From NCBI RefSeq assembly GCF_007896435.1, contig NZ_VCBL01000001.1, forward strand, positions 1,455,345 to 1,519,344: a stretch of DNA of 64,000 nucleotides, in the 5' to 3' direction. Origin of the DNA: Rummeliibacillus suwonensis. Its GTDB lineage: Bacteria > Bacillota > Bacilli > Bacillales_A > Planococcaceae. Below, in pieces: positions 7,840-17,639 of this stretch (positions within the stretch are counted from its first letter, which is position 1; every line of letters begins with the position of its first letter). The notes beneath the pieces were generated by a model. That model was not told the origin of the DNA. It did not search any database and saw only the letters and a program-made list of their open reading frames with translations. The translations under genes were made by a program, and so were the position numbers.

Positions 7840-9819
7840 ATGATTAAACAAAATACATGTTCTAAAAACCATCAAACCATTGATTTGGAAGGAGATACAG
7901 ATTTCTTAGTAAAAGATTTTTTAGATCATGCGGGCATCAGCTATACATATCCAAAAACGAATATCAATGAAATAGATCAAGCTCTAAATGGGGAAAGCCA
8001 ATCTACGTTAATGGGAGAAAAAGCAGAGTTTATTTTTGTCAGTGGAAACCATTTATTTATCGTTCAGCGCAAATTGTCCAATGACAAGTTAGAATCTCTA
8101 AAAGATGGTCAAGTAGATACCACTCTTCCAGCAAGAAGCGAATACGCTGTAAATGGGGCTGTTCATTTTGCCAAGCTCATCATTGATAAAAAGATCAACT
8201 ATAAAGAAGTAATTGCAATAGGGGTTACTGGCACCTCACATTATTATCAAATCCAACCCTATTATGTGACGGATACAGAAATCCGTAAGTTAGATGATGT
8301 CAAATCATTCGATGATTTTTCAGAAACGAATATTGATGAATACTGGCGAGTAGCTATAGACGGCGAGATGCCAAAAATTGAACGTGAGTTACGTGAAGTT
8401 CAACAGGTAGCAAAAGAGCTGCATGAAGATCTGCGAAACTATGGGAATCTTGAAGGGGAACGTAAAGCCACAGTCATTAGTGCGATCTTATTGGCATTAG
8501 AAGAAGAAACGTTTGACCTAAAACAGTTAAGGGGCTATGACAAAGAGGGACAGCGTGATGGGGATAAAATATTTAACGCGATTAAAACATTCATCGAAAA
8601 TCTAGATTGGAACGGGCGATACGAAAAATATGGCGTACTGCTTGATTCATTTCGGTCTATTCGAACAGATCCAATTCTCAATACGATCAATTCTAGCCTA
8701 AATATGACACCGCTTCACTACTACGCTAACAAGTTAAAAGATCAAGTAGTGGATTTGATCAAGTCTAACAATGACATCGATATTCTGGGGAATTTTTATG
8801 GAGAGTTTGTTCGCTATGGTAGTAGCGATGGCAACACACTAGGCATCGTATTGACACCAAGACATATCACTTCACTAATGGCTGAATTGATCGATGTTAA
8901 ACCCTTTGACTATGTATTGGATCCAGCTTGTGGCACAGGTGCTTTCTTAATCTCAGCTATGCAACGTATGATTTCAGATGTTGAAAACAATAAAAGTTTA
9001 TCTCATTCTGAGAAAGAAGAACAGATCCGTGAGATTAAACAACATCACTTGTTTGGAATTGAGTTGCAGGCAAAGCTTTTCACGATTGCAACAACAAATA
9101 TGATCCTTCACGGTGATGGTAAATCCAACCTTATTAAAGGTGATATGTTCCACGTTGAAGATAAGGAACATCTGCAAGGTAATCTGATTACTAAAGTATT
9201 GATGAACCCTGCTTATAGTCAAGCAAAGACGAAAAATCTAAAACATCTAAGCGAGATCAATTTTATTAGACATGCTTTAGCAATGATGAAGCCCAATGGG
9301 AAACTAGCAGCCATTGTGCCGATTAGTACAATGGTAGGAAAATCAAAAGAAGAAAAGCAATATAAAAAACAAATACTTGAGAAAAACACCTTAGAAACTG
9401 TTATTACGCTCAATACGAGTACTTTTCATAGTGTTGGCGTGAATCCTTGCATTTGTATCTTTACATCCGGTATTCCGCATGACCCACAAAAACGTGTAAA
9501 CTTTGTTGATTTTACTGATGATGGCTATGAGGTTAGAAAACATGTTGGACTGATGGGGAATGGCTCGGAAAAAAGTAAGCGCCAACATTTGCTAGATGTG
9601 TTAAAGGGTAATGCGGACGATAATACTAGATTTATCGTAAAAACGACGATTGAGCCAGAGGATGAATGGTTACACGGTTTCTATTATTTTAATGATGAGC
9701 TACCAACAGATAAAGACTTTGAAACGACAATAGCTGATTATTTAACATTCCAATTTGACATGTATTCTCATGGAAGAGGATACTTATTTGAAGGATGTGA
9801 TTCAGATGATGAGCATTGA
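7840..9819 (+). CDS. Type IIB (BcgI-like) restriction-modification subunit: nuclease plus N6-adenine methylase
   Basis: A 659-aa fusion. The N-terminus (about 20-150) looks like a PD-(D/E)xK nuclease: GEKAEFIF (E63) followed by FIVQRK (Q76, K78). A helical linker leads to a class-gamma N6-adenine methylase with SAM motif I LDPACGTGAFL (about 361-371). Motif IV reads NPAY (456-459) where NPPY is standard. BcgI-type systems pair a fused nuclease-methylase of about 640 aa with one specificity subunit and no HsdR; that is the arrangement here, since the next gene encodes a two-TRD specificity protein. ATG 7840 follows GAGGGAG. The NPAY change may weaken methylation and, in this class, cleavage too. 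Confidence 0.78.
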   Translation: MIKQNTCSKNHQTIDLEGDTDFLVKDFLDHAGISYTYPKTNINEIDQALNGESQSTLMGEKAEFIFVSGNHLFIVQRKLSNDKLESLKDGQVDTTLPARSEYAVNGAVHFAKLIIDKKINYKEVIAIGVTGTSHYYQIQPYYVTDTEIRKLDDVKSFDDFSETNIDEYWRVAIDGEMPKIERELREVQQVAKELHEDLRNYGNLEGERKATVISAILLALEEETFDLKQLRGYDKEGQRDGDKIFNAIKTFIENLDWNGRYEKYGVLLDSFRSIRTDPILNTINSSLNMTPLHYYANKLKDQVVDLIKSNNDIDILGNFYGEFVRYGSSDGNTLGIVLTPRHITSLMAELIDVKPFDYVLDPACGTGAFLISAMQRMISDVENNKSLSHSEKEEQIREIKQHHLFGIELQAKLFTIATTNMILHGDGKSNLIKGDMFHVEDKEHLQGNLITKVLMNPAYSQAKTKNLKHLSEINFIRHALAMMKPNGKLAAIVPISTMVGKSKEEKQYKKQILEKNTLETVITLNTSTFHSVGVNPCICIFTSGIPHDPQKRVNFVDFTDDGYEVRKHVGLMGNGSEKSKRQHLLDVLKGNADDNTRFIVKTTIEPEDEWLHGFYYFNDELPTDKDFETTIADYLTFQFDMYSHGRGYLFEGCDSDDEH

Positions 9820-10858
9820 TTTAAATAGCCATAAATGGGCTGAGTTCTCTCTTGGGGATACAGAGTTATTCGATTTGCATGCCACATTAAATGGTATTGA
9901 TAAAAACAAACTCATTCATACAACAAAAAAGTTACATCCATACATTACTCGCTCTGATAAAAACAACGGTTTAGATATGTTTATTTCCAAACAAAAACAA
10001 CAGATGAATAAAGGAAATGTGATTAGTATCGGTCTTGATACACAGACGGTCTTTTATCAACCTTATGATTTTTATACTGGACAAAATATTCAAATATTAA
10101 AAACGCCAGTGATGAATAAAGAAATTGCTTTTTTCTTGATCCCACTTATCAAGAAACAATTGGAAACATTAAGTTGGGGCGGTAATGGAGCGACTCTTGG
10201 TAGACTGAAGAAGAAAAGGATCATGCTGCCAGTAGATGATCATGATGAGCCAGATTGGAAATTCATGGAGTATTATATTCATATGAAAACCAAGCAAATC
10301 AATAATCAAATACAACTTCCTCATTCAAATAATATCACAGATAAACATAGCTTGTTGGATGCCGATTGGGGAGAATTCAGTTTAGGAGATCGAAAATACT
10401 TCGATATCCTAAGTGGTGTACGCCTTACTAAAAAAGATATGCATGAAGGTTCTAGGCCGTTTGTTGGTGCAACAGATGGTAATAATGGTATTACTGCATG
10501 GACTTCAGATGTCAACAGCAGCTTAGATGAAAATGTATTAGGTGTCAACTACAATGGAAGTGTTGTTGAAAATCACTATCATCCGTACGAAGCTATTTTT
10601 TCTGATGATGTTAAACGGATAAAACTTCAAATCGATCATGCCAATAAATATCATTACCTCTTTCTGAAAACCATTATTCTTCAGCAAAAGGAAAAGTATG
10701 CCTATGGCTATAAGTTTAGTGCAACACGTATGAATGCTCAAAAAATTATGCTGCCAGTCAAGCAAGGGGAACCTGATTGGGCATTTATGGAGCAGTTCAT
10801 GCGACAAAAAGAACAGGAAGTATTGCAGAATTCAAGGACACTATTTGAAAATCTATGA
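9806..10858 (+). CDS. Type IIB restriction system specificity subunit (two target-recognition domains)
   Basis: A 350-aa S subunit from ATG 9806, chosen because AAGGA lies ten bases upstream; it overlaps the methylase gene by 14 bases. It is an internal duplication: TRD1 starts WAEFSLGDTELFDL and ends KKKRIMLPVDDHDEPDW, and TRD2 starts WGEFSLGDRKYFDI and ends NAQKIMLPVKQGEPDW. Each half closes with an F-MEYY/F-MEQF helical segment. Two TRDs imply an asymmetric bipartite recognition site. Its partner is the fused nuclease-methylase upstream. Recognition sequence cannot be read from the protein. Confidence 0.82.
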   Translation: MMSIDLNSHKWAEFSLGDTELFDLHATLNGIDKNKLIHTTKKLHPYITRSDKNNGLDMFISKQKQQMNKGNVISIGLDTQTVFYQPYDFYTGQNIQILKTPVMNKEIAFFLIPLIKKQLETLSWGGNGATLGRLKKKRIMLPVDDHDEPDWKFMEYYIHMKTKQINNQIQLPHSNNITDKHSLLDADWGEFSLGDRKYFDILSGVRLTKKDMHEGSRPFVGATDGNNGITAWTSDVNSSLDENVLGVNYNGSVVENHYHPYEAIFSDDVKRIKLQIDHANKYHYLFLKTIILQQKEKYAYGYKFSATRMNAQKIMLPVKQGEPDWAFMEQFMRQKEQEVLQNSRTLFENL

Positions 10859-10868
10859 GGTGCAAAAA

Positions 10869-11351
10869 TTGATCATCCGACCAGTAAAAATAGAAGACTT
10901 TTATCAAATAATGGAAATAGAGAAACTTTACTTCACAAAGGAAGAAGCGGCAACGGACGTAGCATTTGTTAACCGAATCCACATGATCCCAGATAGCTTT
11001 TTAGTAGCAGAGGAAGATGGAGAAATTAGAGGATATGTGAACGGCCCTGTAATGGAAACTACATATATTACAGATGACCTTTTTAGTGAAACAAAGGAAA
11101 ATCCCAAAACAGGAGGAGTTCAAAGTATTCTAGGGTTAGCTGTCCATCCCACACATCAACAAAAGGGGATTGCCACAGTGTTATTAGCATATCTCGAAAA
11201 TAATGCGAGGATGAAGAATCGCACAGCGGTTACTTTAACATGTCTAGAAAGATTAATCATTTTTTATGAGAAGCATGGCTATGAGAACAAAGGAATTTCT
11301 CAATCTAAACATGGTGGGGAAGTCTGGTATAACATGACAAAGGTGCTGTGA
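10869..11351 (+). CDS. GNAT family N-acetyltransferase
   Basis: A 160-aa acetyl-CoA-dependent acetyltransferase. TTG 10869 is chosen because GAGGTG precedes it by seven bases and the protein then starts MIIRPVKIEDF, the usual GNAT opening; it lies 10 bases after the S-subunit stop. Motif A for acetyl-CoA is visible as ILGLAVHPTHQQKGIATVLL, and FYEKHGYE marks the last conserved strand-helix. The layout resembles arylalkylamine/diamine acetyltransferases, but the substrate is unknown. It may be cotranscribed with the restriction genes without functional relation. Confidence 0.8.
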   Translation: MIIRPVKIEDFYQIMEIEKLYFTKEEAATDVAFVNRIHMIPDSFLVAEEDGEIRGYVNGPVMETTYITDDLFSETKENPKTGGVQSILGLAVHPTHQQKGIATVLLAYLENNARMKNRTAVTLTCLERLIIFYEKHGYENKGISQSKHGGEVWYNMTKVL

Positions 11352-11453
11352 TTGACCATCGGTATGGACATGGAGTTAAGCGGTTTTAAAATGGGATCTG
11401 TTTGTTGTGAAGTTTTGTAAATAGAGTATTCTCAATATAGTAGAGATGATTTT

Positions 11454-12212
11454 ATGAAACGGAATCTAAAAAAGCTAGGTCAAATGATTTTAGGGACAAG
11501 CATTGCGGCATTATTAATCATCACATTAATTCCAGAAAAGGCACATGCTGAGTTAAAAAAAGATGATTATTTATTTAGAAGTACGTGTGCTATTGTAATT
11601 GATAAACACAAAAATAATATTACAAAACATCAACCAAAAGCGACGGCAACAGGCGCCTGTGCAGGTGATTTAAGAGGATACTATTTTAAGGATGATACAG
11701 ATTCATTTTATACAATTGATAGGGGCTACTTTGATATAAAATATAGTGGAGAGCCATTTATTATCGGTACAGATACTAAAGTAGTTGTTTATTTAACAGA
11801 TTCCTCAAAAAAACTTAAAAAAAATCAAATCATGCATGTAGCTAAAGATAAAAAAATTAACGTTAGAAAGACAGCTAGTGCTAAAGGAAAGATTGTAACG
11901 TCTGTTAAACAAGATAAAACGGTAAAAGTTGTTTACGAAAAGGGCGGCTGGGTTAAAGTAATTGCTAACAAGAAATATGGTTGGGTTCCTCGTAAATATT
12001 TGGTTAATACAGTCACTATTAATACGGTAGAGAAAAAAATATATAAAGCAACCACTAATTATGTGAAGACAGATTCACTGTTAAAAGGTGAAAAAGAAGT
12101 CTGGATAAAAGGCAAAGATGGAAAAACTGCAACCATTTATAAAACTAGGTACGTGAACGGTAAAAGGGTATATAAAAAAGCATATTTCAAGGTAACTGAA
12201 CAGCAAAAGTAG
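11454..12212 (+). CDS. Secreted SH3b-domain protein
   Basis: A 252-aa exported protein. A signal peptide (about 1-32) ends in AHA, a standard signal-peptidase I site. Residues 33-120 form an unrecognised region with CAIV and TGACAG, giving a possible disulfide pair. Residues about 123-185 are a bacterial SH3 domain (INVRKTASAKGKIV, GGWVKV, YGWVPRKYL) of the kind that binds peptidoglycan. The rest is lysine-rich. It probably acts in the cell wall. A terminator follows at 12298. Confidence 0.78.
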   Translation: MKRNLKKLGQMILGTSIAALLIITLIPEKAHAELKKDDYLFRSTCAIVIDKHKNNITKHQPKATATGACAGDLRGYYFKDDTDSFYTIDRGYFDIKYSGEPFIIGTDTKVVVYLTDSSKKLKKNQIMHVAKDKKINVRKTASAKGKIVTSVKQDKTVKVVYEKGGWVKVIANKKYGWVPRKYLVNTVTINTVEKKIYKATTNYVKTDSLLKGEKEVWIKGKDGKTATIYKTRYVNGKRVYKKAYFKVTEQQK

Positions 12213-12297
12213 GATGCAACTATTCTAATTGGAACGGGAGAACTATAAAAAATTAATATAAGTAAGGAAGATAAATACGAATAAAAAATTAATTTAT

Positions 12298-12330
12298 AGA
12301 GCACCCATTTTAATGATGTGCTTTTTTCTT
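12298..12330 (+). terminator. Terminator after the SH3 protein gene
   Basis: AGAGCAC pairs with GTGCTTT around an inner CAT/ATG, followed by a T-run. Confidence 0.75.
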
Positions 12331-12536
12331 TCAGAGACAAGTCTATAAAATATAGAGAAAAATTAACTTACATATATATGAAAATATATTTCTAGACAGA
12401 TGATATGAGATCAGAAGAATTTAGGAAAAGGAGATAAGCAATATTTCTAGCATAGGATATCACGCGTGTTGATTTTACAAAATTAGGGGTGTCTGTTTGG
12501 CATAGCTTTTGAAAAACTCTGTATTTTTAAGACCAT

Positions 12537-12800
12537 TTATATAGATTGGAGCGGAGGCTTGCTCGAGTCCTCGAAAATGCAAGCATTTTCTTCGTGCGGT
12601 GTGATTCGAGGAAGAAAATTCAACGTCCCGCGGGAAAAGCGAATAGATGAGACCCCGCAGCGTAGCGATTGAAGGAACGGAATCTAAGAACGCCACGTCC
12701 TGTGGCAACGATTCCGTGACCAACATCCTGTTGCCCCCAGCATTCGCCCGCAGGAAAGCGAGCAAGCCGGAGCGGAAATCAATAAATTCCCCTATTTTCA
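12537..12800. repeat. Composite dispersed repeat (family B with nested family C core)
   Basis: In the 770-base gap before the peroxidase gene lies a GC-rich block with GGAGCGGAGGCTTGCTCG at one end and GCAAGCCGGAGCGGA at the other. Its CGGGAAAAGCG...CCCCGCAGCGTAGCGA stretch parallels the repeat at 47700-47815. Within 12640-12740 the reversed family C core appears (GCCACGTCCTGTGGC, CCAACATCCTGTTG), flanked by GGAATC/GATTCC. A 108-codon minus-strand ORF across it looks accidental. The remainder of the gap is AT-rich with nothing recognised. Confidence 0.65.
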
Positions 12801-12981
12801 TGGATTAAATTGGATAATCAACACGCCTGATAGGATATAATAATGCTGCGTATAATTGTTATTTTAGCCATGGCTTATAAACTCCTGTTCATCGGGTTGT
12901 AGATAATAAGTTCATTAAATTGATTCTCCTATCAAAGATTATGTATAATTAGTGCATATTGATTACATTGGAGGATTCTGA

Positions 12982-13542
12982 ATGAGTATATATAATTATT
13001 TGGTTCAAAAACCTAATGGTGAGATTTTATCAATGCAAACATTTAAAGGAAAGATCATGCTCATCGTAAATACAGCTAGTAAATGCAGATTTACATATCA
13101 ATTTGAAGAACTTCAAAAACTATACGATCGTTATCAAGCTAAAGATTTTGTCATACTTGGATTCCCGTGCAATCAGTTTGGCGATCAAAATCCAGAAGAT
13201 GGAACAGACTCAAATATTTTCTGCCAACGCAATTATGGTGTTGCATTCCCAATGTTTGAAAAAGTAGAAGTTAATGGGGATAAAACCGCTCCATTATTTA
13301 ATTATTTAAAGCATGAAGTACCTTATCGAGAATTAAGTGATGAATCGATTGAAGAAAAAGTTTTAAAGATAAAATTAAAAGAAGAATATCCAGAATACTT
13401 AATTGGAAATAATATTCGATGGAATTTCACCAAATTTTTGGTCGCAAGTAATGGAGAGGTTATAAAAAGATTTGAGCCAACAGATTCAATACTTGATATT
13501 GAAAAAGAAGTTGACAACCAAATAGCTAGTGCTATTCATTGA
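12982..13542 (+). CDS. bsaA: Glutathione peroxidase family thiol peroxidase
   Basis: A 186-aa cytosolic GPx-fold enzyme that reduces hydroperoxides; bacterial members are usually thioredoxin-dependent. The catalytic tetrad can be read: C35 in TASKCRFT, Q65 in GFPCNQFGDQ, and W/N in RWNFTKFLV. The usual G after the peroxidatic cysteine is R here. A second cysteine at FPCNQF matches the family. It is longer than the common 160 aa because of an insert before the WNF motif (about 110-140). The RBS is TTGGAGG before ATG 12982. A strong terminator follows at 13647. Confidence 0.88.
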   Translation: MSIYNYLVQKPNGEILSMQTFKGKIMLIVNTASKCRFTYQFEELQKLYDRYQAKDFVILGFPCNQFGDQNPEDGTDSNIFCQRNYGVAFPMFEKVEVNGDKTAPLFNYLKHEVPYRELSDESIEEKVLKIKLKEEYPEYLIGNNIRWNFTKFLVASNGEVIKRFEPTDSILDIEKEVDNQIASAIH

Positions 13543-13646
13543 TAAGGGGATATATGTATTGACATTCATCATAAATGGTGAAAATCTGCTCGAATGGCTA
13601 ATCTTCACATTGTGTTTACATAAACGTAAATGCCATCATATAAACG

Positions 13647-13690
13647 AAGGCAATCTTCTGATTCTAAATGAATGGAAGATTGCCTTTTTC
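13647..13690 (+). terminator. Terminator after glutathione peroxidase
   Basis: AAGGCAATCTTC pairs perfectly with GAAGATTGCCTT and runs into TTTTT. Confidence 0.9.
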
Positions 13691-13805
13691 TGAATAAAAG
13701 TATTTACGACCTTCTTTAAAGCCTGAGATGAAGCTTTATTCCACAGTAAGACCTTTGCTTCAAGCACAAGTAGTGGGGGAATAAAGAAAGATTCCGCGTT
13801 CAAAA

Positions 13806-13973
13806 TTATTTCAGCATATGGAGAAGCTTTTGTTTTTCTTTTAAATATTCTTCCTCAGTGATGTCCTCTTTTAATAATAGTCCTGCCAATCTTTGAATTT
13901 CTTGCATCATTTCTTCTGTTGAATATTGTTTGTTTTCAGAAGAAACTTGTGATGGTTGTTTATCTGATGACAT
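13806..13973 (-). CDS. Small SHOCT-like protein
   Basis: A 55-aa reading frame on the minus strand starts at ATG 13971-13973 behind GAGGGAA. The first 20 residues are polar and S/Q-rich. The rest, EEMMQEIQRLAGLL followed by ITEEEYLKEKQKLL, fits the SHOCT pattern (L-x-x-L-x-x-L, then G/D-IT-x-EE-F/Y-x-x-K-x-x-L-L), a short helical oligomerisation module. It stands alone between two plus-strand terminator regions. Function is unknown. Confidence 0.65.
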   Translation of the reverse strand: MSSDKQPSQVSSENKQYSTEEMMQEIQRLAGLLLKEDITEEEYLKEKQKLLHMLK

Positions 13974-14135
13974 AGCATTCCCTCATTTCATGGCGCAGGT
14001 GTCCAAAATATATACTACATTATAGTACATTGGTGATCATAAGAGTACAAATTTCTCCTTGCTAAAAAATCGTCTAAGTATTCTAAATATAGAACTGTAT
14101 ACACTGCTCAGTCAAATTTGATCTGATCGCTTTTA

Positions 14136-14190
14136 GATAAAGTAAAGCCTCCATCAGTAGTGGGGTCTTACTGCCTCTTAACGCGGGATA
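14136..14190 (-). repeat. Dispersed repeat C, short copy made of the two ends only
   Basis: In reverse orientation this block joins the right end of the long copy at 7533-7746 (AAAGTAAAGCCTCCATCAGT) directly to its left end (GGGGTCTTACTGC, then TTAACGCGGGA), with about 150 bases of core missing. It sits just past the 3' end of the symporter gene. Confidence 0.65.
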
Positions 14191-14216
14191 AAATATTAAG
14201 CTGTGATAGTTCCTTG

Positions 14217-15503
14217 TTACGCAATATATTCTGGCTTCCCTGAAGTGCTTGCTTCTCCATCGATTGCACGGTTTTGCGCACCAGTAGGATCAAACTCTTT
14301 TTCACTTTTTGAAATAACGACTGTAGCTACGCCATTCCCAATAAGATTTGTAACGGCACGGGCTTCAGACATAAAGCGGTCGACACCGATTAATAATGCG
14401 ATCCCTTCAACTGGGATCATTGGGAAAGCAGCTAATGTAGCGGCAAGTGTCACAAAACCAGAACCTGTTACGCCAGCAGCACCTTTAGACGTTAACATTA
14501 AAATACCAAGTAAAGTGATTTGCTGCCAAATAGACATTGGAACATCATATGCCTGTGCGATAAACATAGCGGCCATTGAAAGATAGATGGAAGTACCATC
14601 AAGATTAAAAGAATAGCCGGTTGGCACCACAAGACCTACAACCTGTTTGGAACATCCATAATTCTCCAACTTACGCATCATGGATGGGAGTGCTGATTCT
14701 GAAGAAGAAGTGCCGACAACTAAGAAAATTTCTTCTTTGACATAAGCGATGAATTTGAAAATATTAAAGCCATAGAATTTGGCAATAGAACCAAGCACTA
14801 AAGCGATGAACAAGAACATCGTAATATATACGGCTATCATTAATAGACCGAGAGATTTTAATGATTCGAGACCAAAATTACCGATTGTATAGGCCATTGC
14901 ACCAAATGCACCAATCGGCGATAGTTTCATGACCATATTGATGATTTTAAAGAAAATTTCTGAAGCTTGTTCGCATAGCTTCATCACTGGTTTTACAGTT
15001 TCACCAAGAGAAGCGGCAGCAACTCCAAAAAGAACGGCACTAAACAATACAGGCAATAATTGTCCAGCTGCTAGAGAGCCAAAGAAGTTATCAGGCACAA
15101 TATTCATGATAAATGGTACTAGTCCATGTTCTGTTTCAGCAGCAGCTGTTGTATAAGCAGAAACATCTCCACCTTTTGCTGCGGATGTATCTAACCCATG
15201 TCCAGGATTAATGACGTGTACAACGATTAAGCCAATCGCAAGTGCAATGGTTGAGACAACTTCAAAATAGATTAATGCCTTTCCACCAATTTTACCGACT
15301 TTCTTTAAATTGCCCATGCTACCGATACCAATGACAACTGTTAAGAAGATAATGGGTGCGATCAGCATTTTAATCAATTTAATAAAAACATCTGCTAATA
15401 TTTTCAGCTGTACACTGAATTCAGGGAAAACGGCCCCAACAACGATCCCAATGATAATGGCTGTAATCACCTGAAATGTTAGACTCTTAAAATTGAATTT
15501 CAT
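14217..15503 (-). CDS. C4-dicarboxylate/proton symporter, DAACS family (second DctP paralog)
   Basis: A 428-aa dicarboxylate/amino acid:cation symporter with eight membrane segments and two re-entrant hairpins. Family motifs include SSSESALP (hairpin 1), SFNLDGTSIY (cation site) and TSKGAAGVTGSGF (hairpin 2). It starts at ATG 15501-15503 behind AAGAAGG. It closely resembles the 30573-31847 protein over its whole length, so one is likely a duplicate. A near-perfect cre site and a TTTTTGGTCTTA motif lie upstream, shared with the other copy. Fumarate, malate or succinate are likely substrates; glutamate/aspartate cannot be excluded. Confidence 0.82.
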   Translation of the reverse strand: MKFNFKSLTFQVITAIIIGIVVGAVFPEFSVQLKILADVFIKLIKMLIAPIIFLTVVIGIGSMGNLKKVGKIGGKALIYFEVVSTIALAIGLIVVHVINPGHGLDTSAAKGGDVSAYTTAAAETEHGLVPFIMNIVPDNFFGSLAAGQLLPVLFSAVLFGVAAASLGETVKPVMKLCEQASEIFFKIINMVMKLSPIGAFGAMAYTIGNFGLESLKSLGLLMIAVYITMFLFIALVLGSIAKFYGFNIFKFIAYVKEEIFLVVGTSSSESALPSMMRKLENYGCSKQVVGLVVPTGYSFNLDGTSIYLSMAAMFIAQAYDVPMSIWQQITLLGILMLTSKGAAGVTGSGFVTLAATLAAFPMIPVEGIALLIGVDRFMSEARAVTNLIGNGVATVVISKSEKEFDPTGAQNRAIDGEASTSGKPEYIA

Positions 15504-15887
15504 CAATTCGCCTTCTTTCTATCAAAATTTATTTTTTCTTTATTCCATCATAAATAAAAAGAAAGCGTTTACAATATTATGGTTTTAAAAGTCATTAAGG
15601 TTTTTTTGGTCTTAAAAGAGCAAAGCCATTAAAATGTTGATATATAAGGACTCCTTGAAACTTATAGCATGACATTGATATTCATAACTGTTTTAAAAAA
15701 TGAATTTTGTCTATTTTGTACTTCTACAAAAAATGAATTATTTAAATATTTTTATATACCTCGATAGTCTATATATAAAAAATAATCTAAAAGCATTAAG
15801 TGAATATAGAAAAAATGAGTTTTGACACATGGTAATAGGTATTATATACTATCTGTAATACATCTTTAAAAGGGGTTAGGGATCATT
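15504..15887 (-). promoter_or_regulatory. Symporter upstream region with cre site and shared TTTTTGGTCTTA motif
   Basis: On the minus strand 15560-15573 reads TGTAAACGCTTTCT, one mismatch from the CcpA cre consensus TGWNANCGNTNWCA. At about 15602-15615 the plus strand reads TTTTTTTGGTCTTA, also found upstream of dctP (31950-31970). The cre suggests catabolite repression; the second motif could be the DctR operator. The rest of this gap is AT-rich, including the plus-strand promoter zone of the chemotaxis gene. Confidence 0.55.
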
Positions 15888-17573
15888 ATGAATTTAAGGG
15901 TAAAGTTAATCGTTTCACATAGCGTTATCAATGCGCTGAGTATTATCATTATCATCATTAGTGTTATCCAGTTGAGCAGAATGAATGGAAATTATACAAA
16001 AATCATCAATACGGAAATGCAACAAATTGTACAAATCGGAGATATCAGAAAAAATATTGCTTTGCAAACATTATATAATCGTACATATTTAGCTGATCCA
16101 TCTTATGACAATCAGCAAAAACTTGAAAAAACATTAGAAGAAACGAACGCATCCATTGAGCAGCTTTCAAAAGAAATCGGTCAAAGCTATCAAACAACCA
16201 TAGCTAAAGCGAAGACCGCGCAAAGTGATATTATGGGCTATAATCAAAAAGTCATACAAAATATAAACAATGACCAAAAGGACACGGCTAAGGATATTGC
16301 TTATGGCGCAACATATGATGTAAGCAATCAATTACTTGATTATATGGATCAATTAAAAAAAGACAAATTAAAATCTGTTGATAAAGTAAAATATGAAGCA
16401 ACGCAAAGTTCTAAACATACGAAAGAATTCATGTTATCGATGATTGGCGTATTGTGTTTTGTTGTTTTTGTAGAGGTATTCTATTTAAGACATCGAATCA
16501 TTCAGCCATTGACGAAGATCACTCATCAGGTACAACTGCTTGCAAAAGGAGATTTGACCAGTCAAGATATTTCAGTAAAAACGAAGGACGAAATAAAAAT
16601 TCTGGCGGAGTCCTTTAAAGAACTTAAAAAGTCTCTACGTTCTTTAATTGGAAATACAAAGGAAAATTCAGCGATGCTCGCTACGACGTCTGAACAGTTG
16701 AAAAGCAATGTGACACAAGTTGATGAGTTATCAAATTCCATTTCAAATCGAATTGACAATATAACTAGAGCAGTGCTTGAAAATGTTGATTCGGCAAAGG
16801 ATAGTTCCAAAGCAACCAATGAAACAGCCATCGGCGTACAACAAATTGCGGAAGAAACATCCAGTTTGCAAGATCAAGCGGTGACGACGCAGACATTGGC
16901 AGAGGATGGGATTCAGACAATAACTAATGCAAACGAACAAATGGCTGTTATTCATCAATCTACGCAGCAAGTTCGAGATTTAATGAATGAATTGAATAAA
17001 GAAATAAATGACATCAATAAGTTTTCGAATATTATTACCGAATTGACTGATCAAACCAATCTTTTAGCGTTAAATGCTGCCATCGAAGCGGCACGAGCTG
17101 GAGAACATGGAAAAGGTTTTGCTGTCGTAGCAGATGAAGTAAAAAAATTAGCTGAGGAATCGAATCGTTCAGTGGAACAAATTGTTGAAATAACACAAAG
17201 TATCGTTAGTAAAACAAAAGGTGTAGAAAAAGCAGTTGATACAGGGCTTTTAAATGTTCAAGATGGTGTGAGACTTCTAGAAGAAGCGGGGGGAAGCTTC
17301 AGCAAAATTACGGAAGCGGTTGTAAACATAACAGATCGTATTTCGAATATTTCTGCAGTAACTGAACAAATCTCTGCTTCTGCAGAGGAAGTGGCAGCAA
17401 ATGTGAATCATGTGTCTTCAACATCTGAAAATACCGCTGATAAGATCCAACAGATCAATGATTCTGTTCATGGACAAGTGACAACTCTCGATGACATTAA
17501 TGATATTTCAAAAGATTTAACAGAAAAGGCGGAAGAGTTACAACAAAGCATTCAACAATATAAATTATCATAA
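15888..17573 (+). CDS. Methyl-accepting chemotaxis protein
   Basis: A 561-aa membrane chemoreceptor. TM1 is about 8-28 and TM2 about 181-201, enclosing an extracellular four-helix-bundle sensor. A HAMP domain follows (about 202-256, starting at [11 protein letters not shown]). The long cytoplasmic coiled coil has the conserved hairpin tip [36 protein letters not shown] (about 382-417) that binds CheA/CheW. The ligand is unknown, though the dicarboxylate symporter is divergent from it. The RBS AAAAGGGG precedes ATG 15888 and a terminator follows. Confidence 0.9.
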   Translation: MNLRVKLIVSHSVINALSIIIIIISVIQLSRMNGNYTKIINTEMQQIVQIGDIRKNIALQTLYNRTYLADPSYDNQQKLEKTLEETNASIEQLSKEIGQSYQTTIAKAKTAQSDIMGYNQKVIQNINNDQKDTAKDIAYGATYDVSNQLLDYMDQLKKDKLKSVDKVKYEATQSSKHTKEFMLSMIGVLCFVVFVEVFYLRHRIIQPLTKITHQVQLLAKGDLTSQDISVKTKDEIKILAESFKELKKSLRSLIGNTKENSAMLATTSEQLKSNVTQVDELSNSISNRIDNITRAVLENVDSAKDSSKATNETAIGVQQIAEETSSLQDQAVTTQTLAEDGIQTITNANEQMAVIHQSTQQVRDLMNELNKEINDINKFSNIITELTDQTNLLALNAAIEAARAGEHGKGFAVVADEVKKLAEESNRSVEQIVEITQSIVSKTKGVEKAVDTGLLNVQDGVRLLEEAGGSFSKITEAVVNITDRISNISAVTEQISASAEEVAANVNHVSSTSENTADKIQQINDSVHGQVTTLDDINDISKDLTEKAEELQQSIQQYKLS

Positions 17574-17578
17574 AAAAC

Positions 17579-17618
17579 GAGCCTTCCTATCTATTTTAAA
17601 GATAAGAAGGCTTTTTTG
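17579..17618 (+). terminator. Terminator after the chemotaxis receptor
   Basis: GAGCCTTC pairs with GAAGGCTT, with inner CTATCT/AGATAA pairing, and a TTTTTT tail. Confidence 0.85.
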
Positions 17619-17639
17619 TATCGTTTGATAGGCCTTATT

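Noticed and set aside
12475-12801. 108-codon minus-strand ORF
   Set aside because: It lies across a GC-rich dispersed repeat with inverted structure; no RBS or domain.
14203-14586. 127-codon plus-strand ORF opposite the symporter gene
   Set aside because: Antisense shadow of the conserved transporter; a similar shadow appears opposite its paralog at 30634-30861.
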